From Streptoverticillium olivoreticuli subsp. olivoreticuli (GTDB lineage: Bacteria > Actinomycetota > Actinomycetes > Streptomycetales > Streptomycetaceae): a DNA stretch of 64,000 bases. The notes below the pieces were generated by a model, which had not been told where the DNA came from, ran no database searches, and saw only the letters and a program-made list of their open reading frames with translations. The DNA lies in assembly GCF_003391135.1 (NCBI RefSeq), contig NZ_CP031455.1:6432001-6496000 (forward strand), read 5' to 3'. This document shows, piece after piece, positions 42,636 through 53,500 of this stretch. Each line of letters opens with the position of its first letter. Position 1 is the first letter of the stretch. The position numbers were made by a program, and so were the translations under genes.

Positions 42636-43025
42636 TCACGACCCCGTCGGGACCGCCTCCGGGCGGCGGTTGACGCTCACCGCTTCGAGGTATTCGCCTA
42701 TCGCGTCCCTGTTGCGGATCAGGCACGAGATGCGGTCGGTGATCCGGTCGCGTTCGTGGGTCAGTGTCGCGAGCATCTCCGGAGTCGCGTCGGCGAAGTG
42801 GATGACCCGGGGCTTGTCCAGGCACGGCAGGATCTGTTTGATGATCCTGGTCGGCAGGCCCGCGTCGAGCAGGCCGCGGATCTGCATGACCCGGTCGACG
42901 TTGGACTCGTCGTAGTCGCGGTAGCCGTTGGGCGCGCGATCGGCGACGATCAGCCCCTGCTCCTCGTAGTAGCGCAGCAGCCGGCGCGGCGTGCCGGTGC
43001 GCTCCGACAGCTCTCCGATACGCAT
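42636..43025 (-). CDS. MerR family transcriptional regulator
   Basis: This 129-residue regulator starts MRIGELSERTGTPRRLLRYYEEQGLIVADR, a canonical MerR helix-turn-helix, and carries NGYRDYDESNVDRVMQIRGLLDAGLPTRIIKQILPCL, followed by a short C-terminal coil. ATG 43025 is chosen; the longer open frame reads over the operator. It is divergent from an MFS exporter with a dyad between, which points to regulation of that exporter. Confidence 0.92.
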   Translation of the reverse strand: MRIGELSERTGTPRRLLRYYEEQGLIVADRAPNGYRDYDESNVDRVMQIRGLLDAGLPTRIIKQILPCLDKPRVIHFADATPEMLATLTHERDRITDRISCLIRNRDAIGEYLEAVSVNRRPEAVPTGS

Positions 43026-43050
43026 GTGATCGACCTCACAGCCCGTCGCG

Positions 43051-43075
43051 TTGACCCTCACATAGATGTGAAGGT
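43051..43075 (+). promoter_or_regulatory. Candidate MerR operator upstream of the MFS gene
   Basis: A -35-like TTGACC (43051-43056) runs into an inverted repeat: arms TCACAT and ATGTGA around AG, extended by ACC and GGT (43054-43075). The next 6 bases that fit a 19-base spacer (TCGAGC, 43076-43081) make only a weak -10 box, so the exact promoter is uncertain. Confidence 0.65.
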
Positions 43076-43090
43076 TCGAGCATCCTGTGC

Positions 43091-44320
43091 ATGGCAACGA
43101 CCAAGACGCAACCCTCCCTCGGCCCCCGCACCCGGACCCACGGCCAAGAAGCCCCCAAACTGCCCATGTCGGCGCTGCTCGCGCTCGCCACGGCCGTGTT
43201 CGTCACCAGCCTGACCGAGACCCTGCCCGCGGGCCTGCTGCCCGCGATGAGCGCCGACCTGCACGTCGGGGAGTCCGCGGCCGGGCAGACGGTGACCGTC
43301 TACGCGATCGGCACCGCGCTCACGGCGATCCCCCTGACCGCCGCCACCGCGGCGTGGCGGCGCAAGCGGCTCCTGCTGACGTCGATGGCGGGGTTCGCCG
43401 CCGCCAACACGGTCACGGCGCTCTCCGCGAACTACCCCCTGACCATGGCGGCCCGGTTCGTCGCCGGGGTGGCCGCGGGCCTGGCCTGGGCGCTGCTCGC
43501 GGGGTACGCCCGGCGCCTCGCGCCCGTACACCTCCAGGGCAAGGCGATCGCGATCGCCATGTCCGGCATCCCGGTCGCCCTGGCGCTCGGCGTGCCCGCC
43601 GGGACGTTCCTCGGCAAGGCGACCGGCTGGCAGGTGGCGTTCCTCGCCATGACCGCGCTGACCGTCGCCCTGCTCGCGTGGATCACCGCGGTCGTCCCGG
43701 ACCACCCGGGGCAGCGCCAGGACGGCGGAACTCCCATGCTGCGGGCCCTCCGTGTGCCCGGCGTGACGCCCGTCCTGTTCGTCACCCTGGTCTTCGTGCT
43801 GGCCCACACCATCCTCTACACCTTCATCGCCACCTACCTCGACCGCATCGGCATGGGCGGCTCGACCGACCTCGTACTCCTGGTCTTCGGCGGCGCCTCC
43901 CTGCTGAGCATCTGGATCGTCGGCGCGCAGATCAACCGCCGCCTGCGCGCCCTCACCATCGCCGGCGCCTTCCTGATCGCCGTGGCGGCCGCGACCCTGG
44001 CCGTCCTCTCCGCGAGCCCGGTCATGGTCTACGTCGCGGTGACGCTGTGGGGGCTCGGCTGGGGCGGCGCGCCCACGATCCTCCAGACGGCCGCGGGCGA
44101 CGCGGGCGGTGAACAGGCCGACGCCGCACAGGCGATGCTGGTCACGCTCTGGAACGTGGCGATGGCCGGCGGGGGAGTGCTCGGCGGCGTCCTGCTCGGC
44201 CTGGTGGGGTCGGCGGCCTTCCCCTGGAGCGTGCTCGTCCTCCTGGCCCCGGTGCTGATCGTGGTGCTGGCGGCCCGCAAACACGGGTTCCCGGCACGGC
44301 GCCCGGGCTCGCGCTCCTGA
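43091..44320 (+). CDS. MFS transporter, drug:H+ antiporter-like
   Basis: This 409-residue protein has twelve predicted helices and the DHA1 family entry ALATAVFVTSLTETLPAGLLPAMSADLHV, then TVTVYAIGTALTAIPLT and RFVAGVAAGLAWALLAGYARRLAP. It probably exports a small toxic or signalling molecule. ATG 43091 is close to the operator for the divergent MerR regulator, so expression is likely inducible by a compound sensed by MerR. Ends at a hairpin shared with the convergent gene. Confidence 0.92.
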   Translation: MATTKTQPSLGPRTRTHGQEAPKLPMSALLALATAVFVTSLTETLPAGLLPAMSADLHVGESAAGQTVTVYAIGTALTAIPLTAATAAWRRKRLLLTSMAGFAAANTVTALSANYPLTMAARFVAGVAAGLAWALLAGYARRLAPVHLQGKAIAIAMSGIPVALALGVPAGTFLGKATGWQVAFLAMTALTVALLAWITAVVPDHPGQRQDGGTPMLRALRVPGVTPVLFVTLVFVLAHTILYTFIATYLDRIGMGGSTDLVLLVFGGASLLSIWIVGAQINRRLRALTIAGAFLIAVAAATLAVLSASPVMVYVAVTLWGLGWGGAPTILQTAAGDAGGEQADAAQAMLVTLWNVAMAGGGVLGGVLLGLVGSAAFPWSVLVLLAPVLIVVLAARKHGFPARRPGSRS

Positions 44321-44354
44321 ACGGGCGCGCTTTTCCCTCGCGTTGTCCTCGTGC

Positions 44355-44387
44355 GCCGGACGGGCTGGAACCCCCAGCCCGTCCGGC
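44355..44387. terminator. Bidirectional terminator
   Basis: A 14-bp perfect stem GCCGGACGGGCTGG (44355-44368) with its complement (44374-44387) and a five-base loop sits between the convergent MFS and lectin-like genes. Its core is the same as that of the repeat at 13646-13697. Confidence 0.85.
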
Positions 44388-44409
44388 CTTTCGTGTCGGG
44401 TACGAGCTG

Positions 44410-45390
44410 TCAGAACCCCAGCGCGGGGGCGCCGTCGGTCCTGCGGTCGTAGAGCTCTTGCGGTGCGGACCAGTTGTAGCCGGTGTACTGCGACCACAGG
44501 ATGTGGTTGTCGCTCGCGCCCCGCCAGGCCATCAGGAGCTGCCCGTTGGTGCCGCGGGTGAGGGCGGGCGCCGCCTCGGTGCGGCGGTCCGCCAGGGGCT
44601 GTTGCGCGGACCAGGACGTACCGTCGAAGTGCGACCACCAGACGAGGGTGTCGGGACCCGTCCCTCGCCACGCCATCACCGGCGTACCGTCCGCGCCCGT
44701 CCCCAGCGCCGGGGAGCCGTCGGTCCTGCGGTCGTCGAGTGATTGCTGCGCGGACCAGCTGTAGCCGTTGTACTGCGACCACCAGATGTGGTTGTCGGCC
44801 GCGCCCCGCCAGGCCATGAGAAGCCGCCCGTTGGTGCCGCGGGTGAGGGCGGGCGCCGCCTCGGTGCGGCGGTCGGTGAGGGGCTGTTGCGTGGACCAGT
44901 TGGTTCCGTCGAACTGCGACCACCAGATGAGATTGTCCGTACCCGTACCCCGCCACACCATGACGGGCGTACCGTCCGCTCCGGTGCCCAGTGCCGGGGA
45001 CCCGTCGGTTCTTCGGTCGTTCAGCGGCTGCTGCGCGGACCAGCCGGTGCCGTCGTACTGCGACCACCAGATGTGGTTGTCGGCCGCGCCCCGCCAGGCC
45101 ATCAGGAGCTGCCCGTTGGTGCCGCGGGTGAGGGCGGGTGCGGCTTCGGTGCGGCGGTCGGTGAGGGGCTGTTGCGTGGACCAGTTGGTTCCGTCGAACT
45201 GCGACCACCAGATGAGATTGTCCGGACCCGTACCACGCCACGCCATGACGGGCCTGTCGGCCACGCGGGTGGCCCGGTCCGAGCCCGCGGCGTGCGCCGC
45301 CTGGGGCTGCGCCACCAGCGCGGCGAGCAGCGCGGCGGCCGCGCACAGCGCGTGGCGGGCGCGGCCGCGTATCAGCGGTAAGTGGAACAT
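44410..45390 (-). CDS. Secreted six-repeat lectin-like beta-propeller protein
   Basis: This 326-residue protein has a Sec signal peptide (about 1-35, ending AAHA) followed by six repeats of about 47 residues that alternate between two types: one with IWWSQFDGTNWSTQQPLTDRR and one with IWWSQYDGTGWSAQQPLNDRR. Each ends with MAWRG-like text. The repeat size and aromatic content match the PLL/fucose-lectin propeller class; sugar binding is inferred. ATG 45390 has GGAGG five bases upstream. The DNA of the repeats is nearly identical, pointing to recent amplification. Confidence 0.8.
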   Translation of the reverse strand: MFHLPLIRGRARHALCAAAALLAALVAQPQAAHAAGSDRATRVADRPVMAWRGTGPDNLIWWSQFDGTNWSTQQPLTDRRTEAAPALTRGTNGQLLMAWRGAADNHIWWSQYDGTGWSAQQPLNDRRTDGSPALGTGADGTPVMVWRGTGTDNLIWWSQFDGTNWSTQQPLTDRRTEAAPALTRGTNGRLLMAWRGAADNHIWWSQYNGYSWSAQQSLDDRRTDGSPALGTGADGTPVMAWRGTGPDTLVWWSHFDGTSWSAQQPLADRRTEAAPALTRGTNGQLLMAWRGASDNHILWSQYTGYNWSAPQELYDRRTDGAPALGF

Positions 45391-45549
45391 CCATGCCTCC
45401 TGCCGGGGTTGGCTGTCCATCAGCCGCACGAACATGGCGCGGGAGGCGCACCACCGCAAGCTCGCCGACAGGGTCGGCGGATATTGGCCGCGGCTTCCGC
45501 CGGGTGCGGGTTCGCTCGCGCTTGCGGTTGCCGCCCCGGCCCCGCGTCG

Positions 45550-46419
45550 TCAGCGCTCGGAAGGCATGCGGCGGCGGGCCGTCAGGACCAGGGCCGCGCC
45601 CGTCGCGAGGGCGGCGGCGGTGCCGCCGATCGCCCAGGGGGTGGCGGAACCCGCGCCGGTGGAGGCGAGTTCGGTGGTGTCGCCGGCGGGCTTGGCGGCG
45701 TTGTCGGACACGGCCGCGACCGCGGGCTTGACGGTGGCCGGCTTCTGCTGGTCGCCCTTGGCGTCCTGCTTGCCGTTGTCGTCCTTGGCCTCGCTCTTGT
45801 CCTTCTCGGCCTTGTCCTTCTCCGCCTTCTCGGCGTCGGCCTTGTCCTTGTCGGCCTTCTCCTTGGCCGCGGCCGCGTCAGCCTCGTCCTTGGCGCGGGC
45901 CTCGTACTGGCCGACGTCCAGGTAGTGCTGGAGGTCCTCCATGGAGTCGCTGTCCAGCGCCACCTTGGCGGCTTCCTTCACATGGTGTCCGGCGCCGTTC
46001 GTGGTCCGGGTGACGCGCAGCCGCAGGTCCGTCAGGCGGGCGAAGTGCTGGCCGTCCTCCAGGAAGCGCACGCGGTCCTCGGGGGTGCCCTTGAGGGCTG
46101 CCTGCGCGGCTTCGTAGAGGGTGGGGCCGGCGCCCTTGAGCATCCTGAGGATGGCAATGAAGTTGTCCTCGTCGGCCTTCGCGGCCTCCTTGCCCGGCTC
46201 CTTCGCAGGCTCCTTGACGGGCTCCTTCGCGGGCTTGTCCTTCACGCCGGCGTCCGGCTTCGTCTCCGGCTTCTTTTCCGGCGTGGCCTCCGCCGCCTTG
46301 TCGGGCGTGGAGGCGGCCGTGGCCGGAACGGTGTCGGCGGCGACCGCCGGGGAGGAGAACAGAACCGCCGGGGCGATCGCGACGGCCGCGACCACGGCAG
46401 AGACTCGGGCCAACTTCAT
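45550..46419 (-). CDS. Sortase-anchored surface protein with ALF repeats (LAxTG)
   Basis: This secreted protein of about 289 residues has a Sec signal (VVAAVAIAPAVLFSSPAVA), a charged region with KEPxKEP repeats, two ALF-type repeats (RFLEDGQHFARLTDLRLRV and ALDSDSMEDLQHYLDVGQYEAR), a long Lys/Asp/Glu-rich helix and the C-terminal signal LASTGAG, hydrophobic helix and RRR tail. LAxTG is the class E sortase motif of streptomycetes, so it is wall-anchored. ATG 46419 is used; an upstream TTG at 46452 is possible. Confidence 0.88.
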   Translation of the reverse strand: MKLARVSAVVAAVAIAPAVLFSSPAVAADTVPATAASTPDKAAEATPEKKPETKPDAGVKDKPAKEPVKEPAKEPGKEAAKADEDNFIAILRMLKGAGPTLYEAAQAALKGTPEDRVRFLEDGQHFARLTDLRLRVTRTTNGAGHHVKEAAKVALDSDSMEDLQHYLDVGQYEARAKDEADAAAAKEKADKDKADAEKAEKDKAEKDKSEAKDDNGKQDAKGDQQKPATVKPAVAAVSDNAAKPAGDTTELASTGAGSATPWAIGGTAAALATGAALVLTARRRMPSER

Positions 46420-46544
46420 GCGCTGCACCAACTTTTTCTCAGGAAAACGCAAAACTTCCTGATCATCGTAGGATATCCTTGATGTTCTCTTTACCCGGGG
46501 GTCGGTCCGGCCGGGCCGCGAATTCCAGATCCTCCTTGGCTAGT

Positions 46545-46640
46545 GCCGCAACGACGGTTATGGCGGGTGAGTGGCCTCGGTGGTGATAGTGGCTGACGCA
46601 GGATCGTTGCTGTTTCCATCTGCGTCGGTGCGACCAGATC
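46545..46640 (-). mobile_element. IS701-type transposase 3' remnant (left)
   Basis: Minus-strand translation gives RRRWKQQRSCVSHYHHRGH, matching the C-terminal segment RRRQQRRSRISHYHRRGH seen at 58890-58969 on the plus strand. DNA similarity between the two, in opposite orientation, extends from the TAGT.C.GCAACGACGG end for about 90 bases. Only about 30 codons remain here. Confidence 0.75.
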
Positions 46641-46941
46641 GGCAGCGAGGTCGTGGTGCAGTGCGAGCACGTACCCGGTACGCCTGCATCTGGGGCGACC
46701 GTCACCATGTGCACTGGGTGGACCGGGACTGCTTGCGGCGATGGGCCGCGGAAGGCCGCACGTTGCACGAAGTGCTAGGACTCCCGCCCCATCGGCCCCC
46801 GAAAACCAGGCTGGGTCAGCACGGCCGGGTGAGAGCGGAGACGGAATTCCTCGGGGCCGGGTGCGAGATGACCCGACCTCTTCGCGGCGCGGCATGAACT
46901 CCGGAATGCTGTACGGCCGGGTGTGGGTGTCACGGCCTGAA

Positions 46942-46975
46942 AAGCGGCGGCATCTCGAGCGAGAGGCCGCCGCTT
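46942..46975. terminator. Terminator after the RHS/immunity operon
   Basis: AAGCGGCGGC (46942-46951) and GCCGCCGCTT (46966-46975) form a 10-bp stem. The loop adds an inner TCTCG/CGAGA stem with an A/G mismatch between. It lies 19 bases downstream of the immunity gene stop on the minus strand. Confidence 0.8.
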
Positions 46976-46994
46976 CTGCTGGATACAGACCTGG

Positions 46995-47525
46995 CTAGCT
47001 ACCTATGATTTGCGCCCGGGGATTCGCAGACGGCACGTTGTCTGGAAGGCCTCGCCTGTCCAAGGTTCCGCCGAGCCAAGCCGCAAGAAATTTCACGATT
47101 CCACCGGAAAACTCCCACCAGTCGTCGTTCCTGCCACTGACGACCACTGGCCACTGGTTCGGATCTGCATCGCAGTTCCGCCAGTAGAAGACATCCCCGG
47201 AGAAGGAGGAGGCGCAGGGAATGAGGCCGCCCGGCTCGGGGTGAGCGACATATCCATGTGCCTCGTCCTCCTCGACCAGGTCGGCCAGCGTCTCCAAGCC
47301 GCTTGCTACTCCGTCAGAGAAGGCGGATTCCTGCCCGACTCGGGGGATGTGGACGCTCAGGAAAGCGTCGACCACGAAGGGTGGGTACGTCTCCGCCAGC
47401 TCCTTGTAGTCAGCAGGCAGGGCAACCTGCAGCTGTTCCTCAATGCTGTGCCAGTCCACCTGCCGGACATTTTTGGGGCGCTGTCGAAAAAGCTCTGGTA
47501 CCGCTGACTCCAATTCGTGAAGCAT
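46995..47525 (-). CDS. SMI1/KNR4 (SUKH) family immunity protein
   Basis: This 176-residue cytoplasmic protein shows the SUKH signature DWHSIEEQLQVALPADYKELAETYPPFVVDAFLSVHIP, and later GDVFYWRNCDADPNQWPVVV with WWEFSGGIVKFLAAWL. SUKH proteins neutralise diverse nuclease toxins by direct binding. Its ATG at 47525 shares one base with the RHS stop (TAATG), which couples translation and ensures immunity is made with the toxin. It is the specific partner of the C-terminal nuclease of the RHS protein, by inference from position and family. Confidence 0.88.
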   Translation of the reverse strand: MLHELESAVPELFRQRPKNVRQVDWHSIEEQLQVALPADYKELAETYPPFVVDAFLSVHIPRVGQESAFSDGVASGLETLADLVEEDEAHGYVAHPEPGGLIPCASSFSGDVFYWRNCDADPNQWPVVVSGRNDDWWEFSGGIVKFLAAWLGGTLDRRGLPDNVPSANPRAQIIGS

Positions 47526-50500
47526 TAGCACGTCTCCTGCCAGTCTGCTTGGTTCTTGACGTATACGTTGAACAAGGGTCCGTCCTTGGTTCTTGCCGTC
47601 ATCTGTATCCCCTTGGGGATGACGGACGTTTCGTCGTAATCCAACTGGCCCGAGTACTCCACCCAATTTCCCTTCTTCAGCTGACTCGCCATCCTGTTCT
47701 CACACCGCTTCATTCCGCTGGTGTTCATGCGGGCGTAGCCTGTAAAGAGGTTCTCGGACTTCCATTCGCCGTAGAAACGGTCGCCTACTATGTGGGTCCG
47801 ATTGTAGATCGGTGTGCCGTCCGGGCCGATGTTGCTACCTTCGGGGAATCCGTCGACGTTGACAGTGGCGCCGTCATCCCGCTTGCTGCCAGTCGGCTTG
47901 ATGTCGTCCTTGCACATCAGGGCTGTTGCTCCCATCGGCCGCCCGTTCTCCAACGGCTGGTAGTGATAGCGGGCTTGGCGCGGTGTGGAGCACGGGTCGT
48001 CGTCACCATGGCCTCCACCCGTCCGCCCACCGGGAGATGGGTCGGCACCGGGTGCCGAATGCGGATTTGCCTGCTGCGACTGATCCGGATGGAACTGTCC
48101 GTTACTGAACAGGTCGAGCATCCGCGCTGCGGTGACAACCGCCTTCACGACATCGCCCGGCTTCCAGCCACCCCTGCCCGGGTCCCAGTCGGGCTTCAGC
48201 GGTGGGCGCTTGGGCGCGGGTCTCGGGAAACGGCCGCGGTTGGGGTTCTGCTGGATGCGCGGTCGCGGGGGGCGGGCCGGGCGAGTTCGGGTTCCCGTCC
48301 TGCCGGAGCCGCGTTCGCCGGTGCGGTACGAGGAGCGGTAGGACGGCTCGTCGTCCGCGCCTTCGGGATCGTCGGCCTCGGGATCTCCGTAGTCCGGACC
48401 GCCGTCACCGCCGTCGTCGTTGGCGGCCTCATCTTCTGCCTGGGCCTCAAAATCCTCGGCCTGCTCCAGCAAGCGGGCACTCAAGAGATCGTTCTCGGCC
48501 TCAACGGTCTCGCTGAAATCAGCCTCGCCGGAATATCCCCCGGAGTCCGTGTCGTCGCTGTTCCACCAGTCGTGCACCTTCTCGCGGGTCCAGTCCACGG
48601 CGTCGTTCAAACTGTCCGACAGGCCCTGGCAGTAAGCGGCGCATGCCTCGGAGAGCCCCCAGGCCGCGCCGAAGACGACGCCCTCACCGATACACAGGTC
48701 CTCGATGCAGTGTCCCGAAGGGTCGGTGCCATTGAGAGGAGAAGCGTTCCCGTACCCGTACCGGTTCGCCTGCGCCGCAGGTGATGGCTCCAGTTGCCAT
48801 GTGTCGCGCGACGCGAAGCGTCCCGCCCCCGATTGGTACCAGCGCGCGGCCATATTGACGTCACCGCTCTGCGGATCCGTCCAGCCGGACTGGTAGCCGA
48901 GGGAGGAGCGGGAGCCGCCCTTGGCGCGTACTGTGCCGAACGGGTCGTACCCCGTCGAGCCCACCAGCTTCGTGCCGTCGGCCGAGAGACCGGCCGTCAC
49001 ATCCGAGTGGCCGTCGGTCACCGCGTGCTGGGCCGTTTTGCCGTCGGTGCTCGCGAGCAGCCCGCCGCCGAGGGTGCGGCTGTAGGTGTTCGCACCGTCG
49101 GAGACCAGCGAGTTGGAACCACCGTCATAGGTGAAGGAGATGTCACCTCGCTGCTTCACTCGGTCCAGTGAGTCGTAGGCGTACGTCGTGTCGCCGTCGC
49201 TGATCCGGCGTTCGAAGGCGTCGGAGCGCAGCTTGCGTGGGGTGCCGCTGCCCGTGCCGGCCGAGGCCAGGGTGCCTCGGGGAGTGTACGAGTAGCTCAC
49301 GGCGCCATCGTTGAGCAGACGGTTCCGCTCGTCGTATGCCGACTGCGTGTCACCGGCCTTGACACGGTTGCCCGCCTCGTCCCAGGCGTAGAGGGTGGTC
49401 TTGCCGTCCGCCGTCCAAGAGGTCATACGGCCCGACGGGTCGTAGCCGTATTCGTTGGTTCCGGCCCCGGCGGTGCCACTCGCGACCTTCTTTGTCAGTC
49501 GGTCGTCCGCGTCATAGCCGTAAGTCGTTGACATGACCTCCGTCTTGCCGTCGACGCTGGTGACCTTGTCCGCCGTCAGACGGCCAAGCGTGTCGTAGTC
49601 ATATGTGCGCTTGGCGCCGACGCCCCAGTCGCCGCCTCCGGCCGACCTGGTCGCGTACTGCTCCTGGCTGGGGCGGCCCGCCGCGTCATAGTCGGTCCAA
49701 GTCTGTGCACCGGTGATGGCGTCCTCGGTCCGGGAGAGACGGCCCTGACCGTTGTAGACGTATGCCGTCGTGCCCGACTTGTCTGTGCGCGACGTCATAT
49801 GGCCGTCGTCGTCATAGGCGTAGGCGGACTTGCCTCCAGGGCCATCGCTGCTCAGCAGCTGGCCACGGTCGTTGTAGGTGTAGGTGTTCTGGTTGAACGG
49901 GTCGCCCGTGCCGGCGGCCATGAGGCGTCCCGCAGGGTCGTATTTGAGGAGGCGGTCGGTGGTGTCGGCTTCGGCACCGGTGCCTGTTTCCCTCATCAAC
50001 TGGCCGTAGACGTCGTACGTGCGGTGGCGCTGCACGCCGCCCGGCAGCAGTTCGGCCACACTCTGGCCGGCCGCGTCATACACGGACGTCCACGTGCGGT
50101 CCTCCGGCTTCGGGTGGTCCTTGGTCGCGGGCTCGACCGTGGATTCTGGAAGACCCCACGGCGTGAAGGAATAGTTGGTGACGTTGCCACGGCCGTCGGT
50201 CAGGCGCGTACGGTGGCCCGCCGCGTCGTAACCGAAGCCCGTGGTGACGGACTTGCCATCGGCGACCGGCTCGACCCGTCGGGTCAGGTGGCCCAGGGCG
50301 TCGTAGGTGAGAGCGGTCTTCACCCCCGCCGCCGTCGTCACAGAGGTGGGATGGCCGTCGGCATCGTACTCGGCAGCGGTCGAGCGCAGAGTCGTGTCAC
50401 CCGTGCCGAAGTCCGCAGTGCCGACCACCTCGCCAAAGGCGTCGTAGCGCGTCGTGCTCCTACGACCCGTTGCATCGACGACGTCGGTCTTGCGGCCCAG

Positions 50501-53500
50501 GGCGTCATACGCGAACTTCGTCGCCCCGCCACCGGGTGTGGTGACGGTCAAAGCCTCGCCCGCCACGTTGTACGTGGCCGAAGTGATGCGGCCCGCCGGG
50601 CTGGTGGATGCGGTCTGGTGCCCCGCGTCGTCCCAGGCATAGCGCGTGGTCAGGTTCGCCGGAGCGGGGTATCGCTCGATGGCCGTCGCGGTCATCTGCC
50701 GACCGAGCTCGTCGTAGGTGGCTTCGGTCCGCGCCCCGGTGGGGCCGGTAGCCGAGAGCTGCAGACCCGTAGGCGTCCAGGTGTAGCGGTTCGCCTTGTC
50801 GTCGAGAGGCGACGACGTCTGGGCCGGGTCCAGCGGGTTCGTGACCGGCAGCGCCTGCCGGATCAGATGCCCCAGCTGGTCGTATGCGTATGTCACGGTC
50901 CGGCCCAGCGGATCGGTGTTCGTCGTCCTGCGGCCCACGGCGTCGTACGAGAACCGGGAAACTGCGGTGATCTTGTCTCCTCCCGGAGGGGTGTAGTCGG
51001 GCAGGGCCATAGTGGTGGCACGGCCGAGCCTGTCGACTGCGGTGCGCGTCACCGCACCGTTCGGGTCCCGGGCTTCCGTGGCCTCGCCGAAGGTGTTGTA
51101 GCCCGTGACCGTGGACGGCTTGACCGCTGCGGCCGGCGTGCCGGGCTTCTCCTCATTGACCTGTGGGGCGATCTGCTCCACGAGACGGCCCAGGGGGTCG
51201 TAGCGGTAGATGGCGGTGAAGGCGGCGGCGTCCGCGCCGTCCTCGGTGCCGCGCGGGCTGGTCGCCGCAGTGCGCAGGCCGCGCTGGTCATAGGCGAACT
51301 TCGCCGTGCGCGTGTGCGATCCGTCGTCGACGGTTCGGGTGAGGGGGTCACCGGCCTTGTCGTAGGTGAACCGCTCCGAGCTGAGCGCGGTCTTCTGCTC
51401 GACCGGCCGGTCCTCCTCGTCGTACGTGTACTCGGTCCAGCGGTTCAGCCCATTCGGGTCGAGGACGCTGCGGGTCACTCGGCCGGTGATGTCCACGTCG
51501 CTGGTGACGGTGGTGGCACCACCGCCGGTGGTCCGCTTGGTCATGTGGCTGGCGCCGTCGTAGGTGTCGGCTTCCAGCACGATGTCGTGTTTGCTGCCAT
51601 CGGCCTGGGTGACGTCTTTGGCTGTCTTCGTGGCGAGAGTTCCGTCGTCGTAGTAGGTGTAGGCGGTGGTGGCGCCCATGGCGTCGGTCGTGGTGGCCAG
51701 TCGGCCGGCCGGGTCATAGGCGCTGGAGACGAGCACCAGGTCCTTGGTGGTGCTGGAGGGGTCGCCCTTCCAGCCTTTCAGGACCGTCGCGGCATGGCGG
51801 CCGGCCGGCGTGTACTGGAACTCGTAGCTGGTGCCGACGGCATCGGTCGTACGGGATGTGCGGCCGAACATGTCGTGGGCGAAGGCCGTCTCGCCGCCCT
51901 CGGCGTTAGCGGTCCTGTCCTCCAGGCCGTGGTCGTCGTAGTGGTGAGTGACGGTGCGCTTGGCGTCGCCGCCCGTGGCGTCCTCCGTGGACTCCGTCAG
52001 CAGCTTGCCGTCGGGGTCGAAGTCACGTGTGATCCGGGACGTGTGGGCGGTACCGGTGATCTCATTCTTCACTGCGGCGCCGGTCTCGTAGACGACCCGG
52101 GACATGGTGTCGTACGCGAAGGTGGTCGTCACACCCTGCGGGTAGCTGTCGGAGACCTGGGTTTCCGAGAGCTTGCGGCCTATGCCGTCGTAGGCGTAAC
52201 GCGTAATCAGCCCGGACGGTGCTGTCGTCTGGACTAGGTCGCCACGGGAGCTGTAGTCGTATGTGGTGACCCCGCCGCCGGGTGTGGTGACGGTAGCGAC
52301 CAGTCCGGCCGGGACGGTGCCCCCGCCGACAGCCGCTTCCCTGCCGGTGGTGTAGGCCGTGGCGGACTTCCGTCCGTCCGCGAGCGTCGTCGTGTCCGGC
52401 AGGCCGAGCGCCGTGTAGCTCAACGATGTGCGGTAGCGGTCGTCGGCGGCGCTCGTGGAGCGGGCGTCGCGCACGCCCGTCGGCTTGTCGTTGCGCGGGT
52501 CCAGCGGGTCCTTGTCGTTGAAGTAATAGTCGGTGAACGACGTCCAGCAGGAGTTCGCATCCCGGCAGATGGTCCGGGAGACCGTATTGCCGCGCGTGTC
52601 GTGTCCTGTGACGGTGACGTGCCCATTGGGGTCGGTCACCGCGTGCAGGAAGCCGCCGGTGTCGTACGCGTAGGTGGTACGACCGCCTTCGGCATCGGTG
52701 GCCGACAGCAGTCGCTGGCCGCGCAGGGCGTCGTAGGAGACGCTGCGGGTGCCGTCGGCAGGGTCGGTGACGGTGACCGTCGAGGTGAGCGAGGACGCGC
52801 TGGAGTGGCGCATGGCACTGTAGTGCTCGGTGACCTGGTCCTCGGTCAGTGCCTTTGGGTAGACGGCGAATTCGTCGAGCTGCCCGGTGAAGCGGCGGGT
52901 TCCGGGCTTCTGTCCGTCCCAGCCCTCGCTGGAGAATCCGGCACCGAGATAGGCGTGGGCCAGGGTCTCCGGCTTGGAGGCCGCGTTGAGATCTCCGACC
53001 TTGGTGCCGTCCAGGTACAGGGACTGGCCGGTACCGGAGCCGGTGATCACCACGTGGTGCCACTCGTTGTCGGTGACCGGAGCCGGCGAAATGATCGGCT
53101 TCCCTGTGCCACCGTGCCACAGCTGGCCGCGCAGCTTGCCGTCGGCGTCCACCAACAGACTCGGATTCCAACTCGTGGGCGTGGTGCCCAGCGCTGCGTC
53201 CTGAAGTCCGAGCAGTACACCGTTCGCCTTGGTTGTACGGAACCACAGTTCCGCCGACATCGAGGCCGTGTTGCCCATGGCCTGGTACGGCAGCTCGATG
53301 GAACCGTCTCCGTTCAGGGCCACGGCGGTGTTGTCACCGGGCCCGAAGGCGCCGGTCGTTCCCAGCGTGGCCTTGCTGTACGTGCCGTCCCCGGCATATG
53401 CCGCTGTCCGGCTGTGCGCCTTATCGCCGCTGGTCTCGTCCAGCCGCCAGTAGCCCGTGGGCGCATCCGCAGTGACCGTGCTCCGGTAGTGAGCGCCGTC

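Larger units (their letters stand above)
46453..46994. other. Gap with an IS701-type remnant and an unassigned coding-like fragment
   Basis: No intact gene is convincing. The piece 46545-46640 encodes, on the minus strand, the C-terminal end of an IS701-type transposase. On the plus strand, 46660-46860 has a stretch with coding-like third-base bias (reading RYACIWGDRHHVHWVDRDCLRRW) that may be a fragment of another gene but matches nothing I know. A hairpin lies at 46942-46975. Confidence 0.55.

Noticed and set aside
42904..43097. Longer start for the second MerR gene (43097)
   Set aside because: It would read across the operator and beyond the family-typical MRIGELSERTG start at 43025.
46571..46897. 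A 108-codon plus-strand frame at the left edge of the toxin island
   Set aside because: Its first 25 codons are antisense to the transposase remnant and it has no family match. The middle may be a fragment of a lost gene, but I cannot support it as an intact gene.
49799..52237. An 812-codon open frame opposite the RHS gene
   Set aside because: It lies wholly antisense to YD-repeat coding sequence, has Val/Gly/Arg low-complexity composition and no family motif; the minus-strand RHS frame is well supported.
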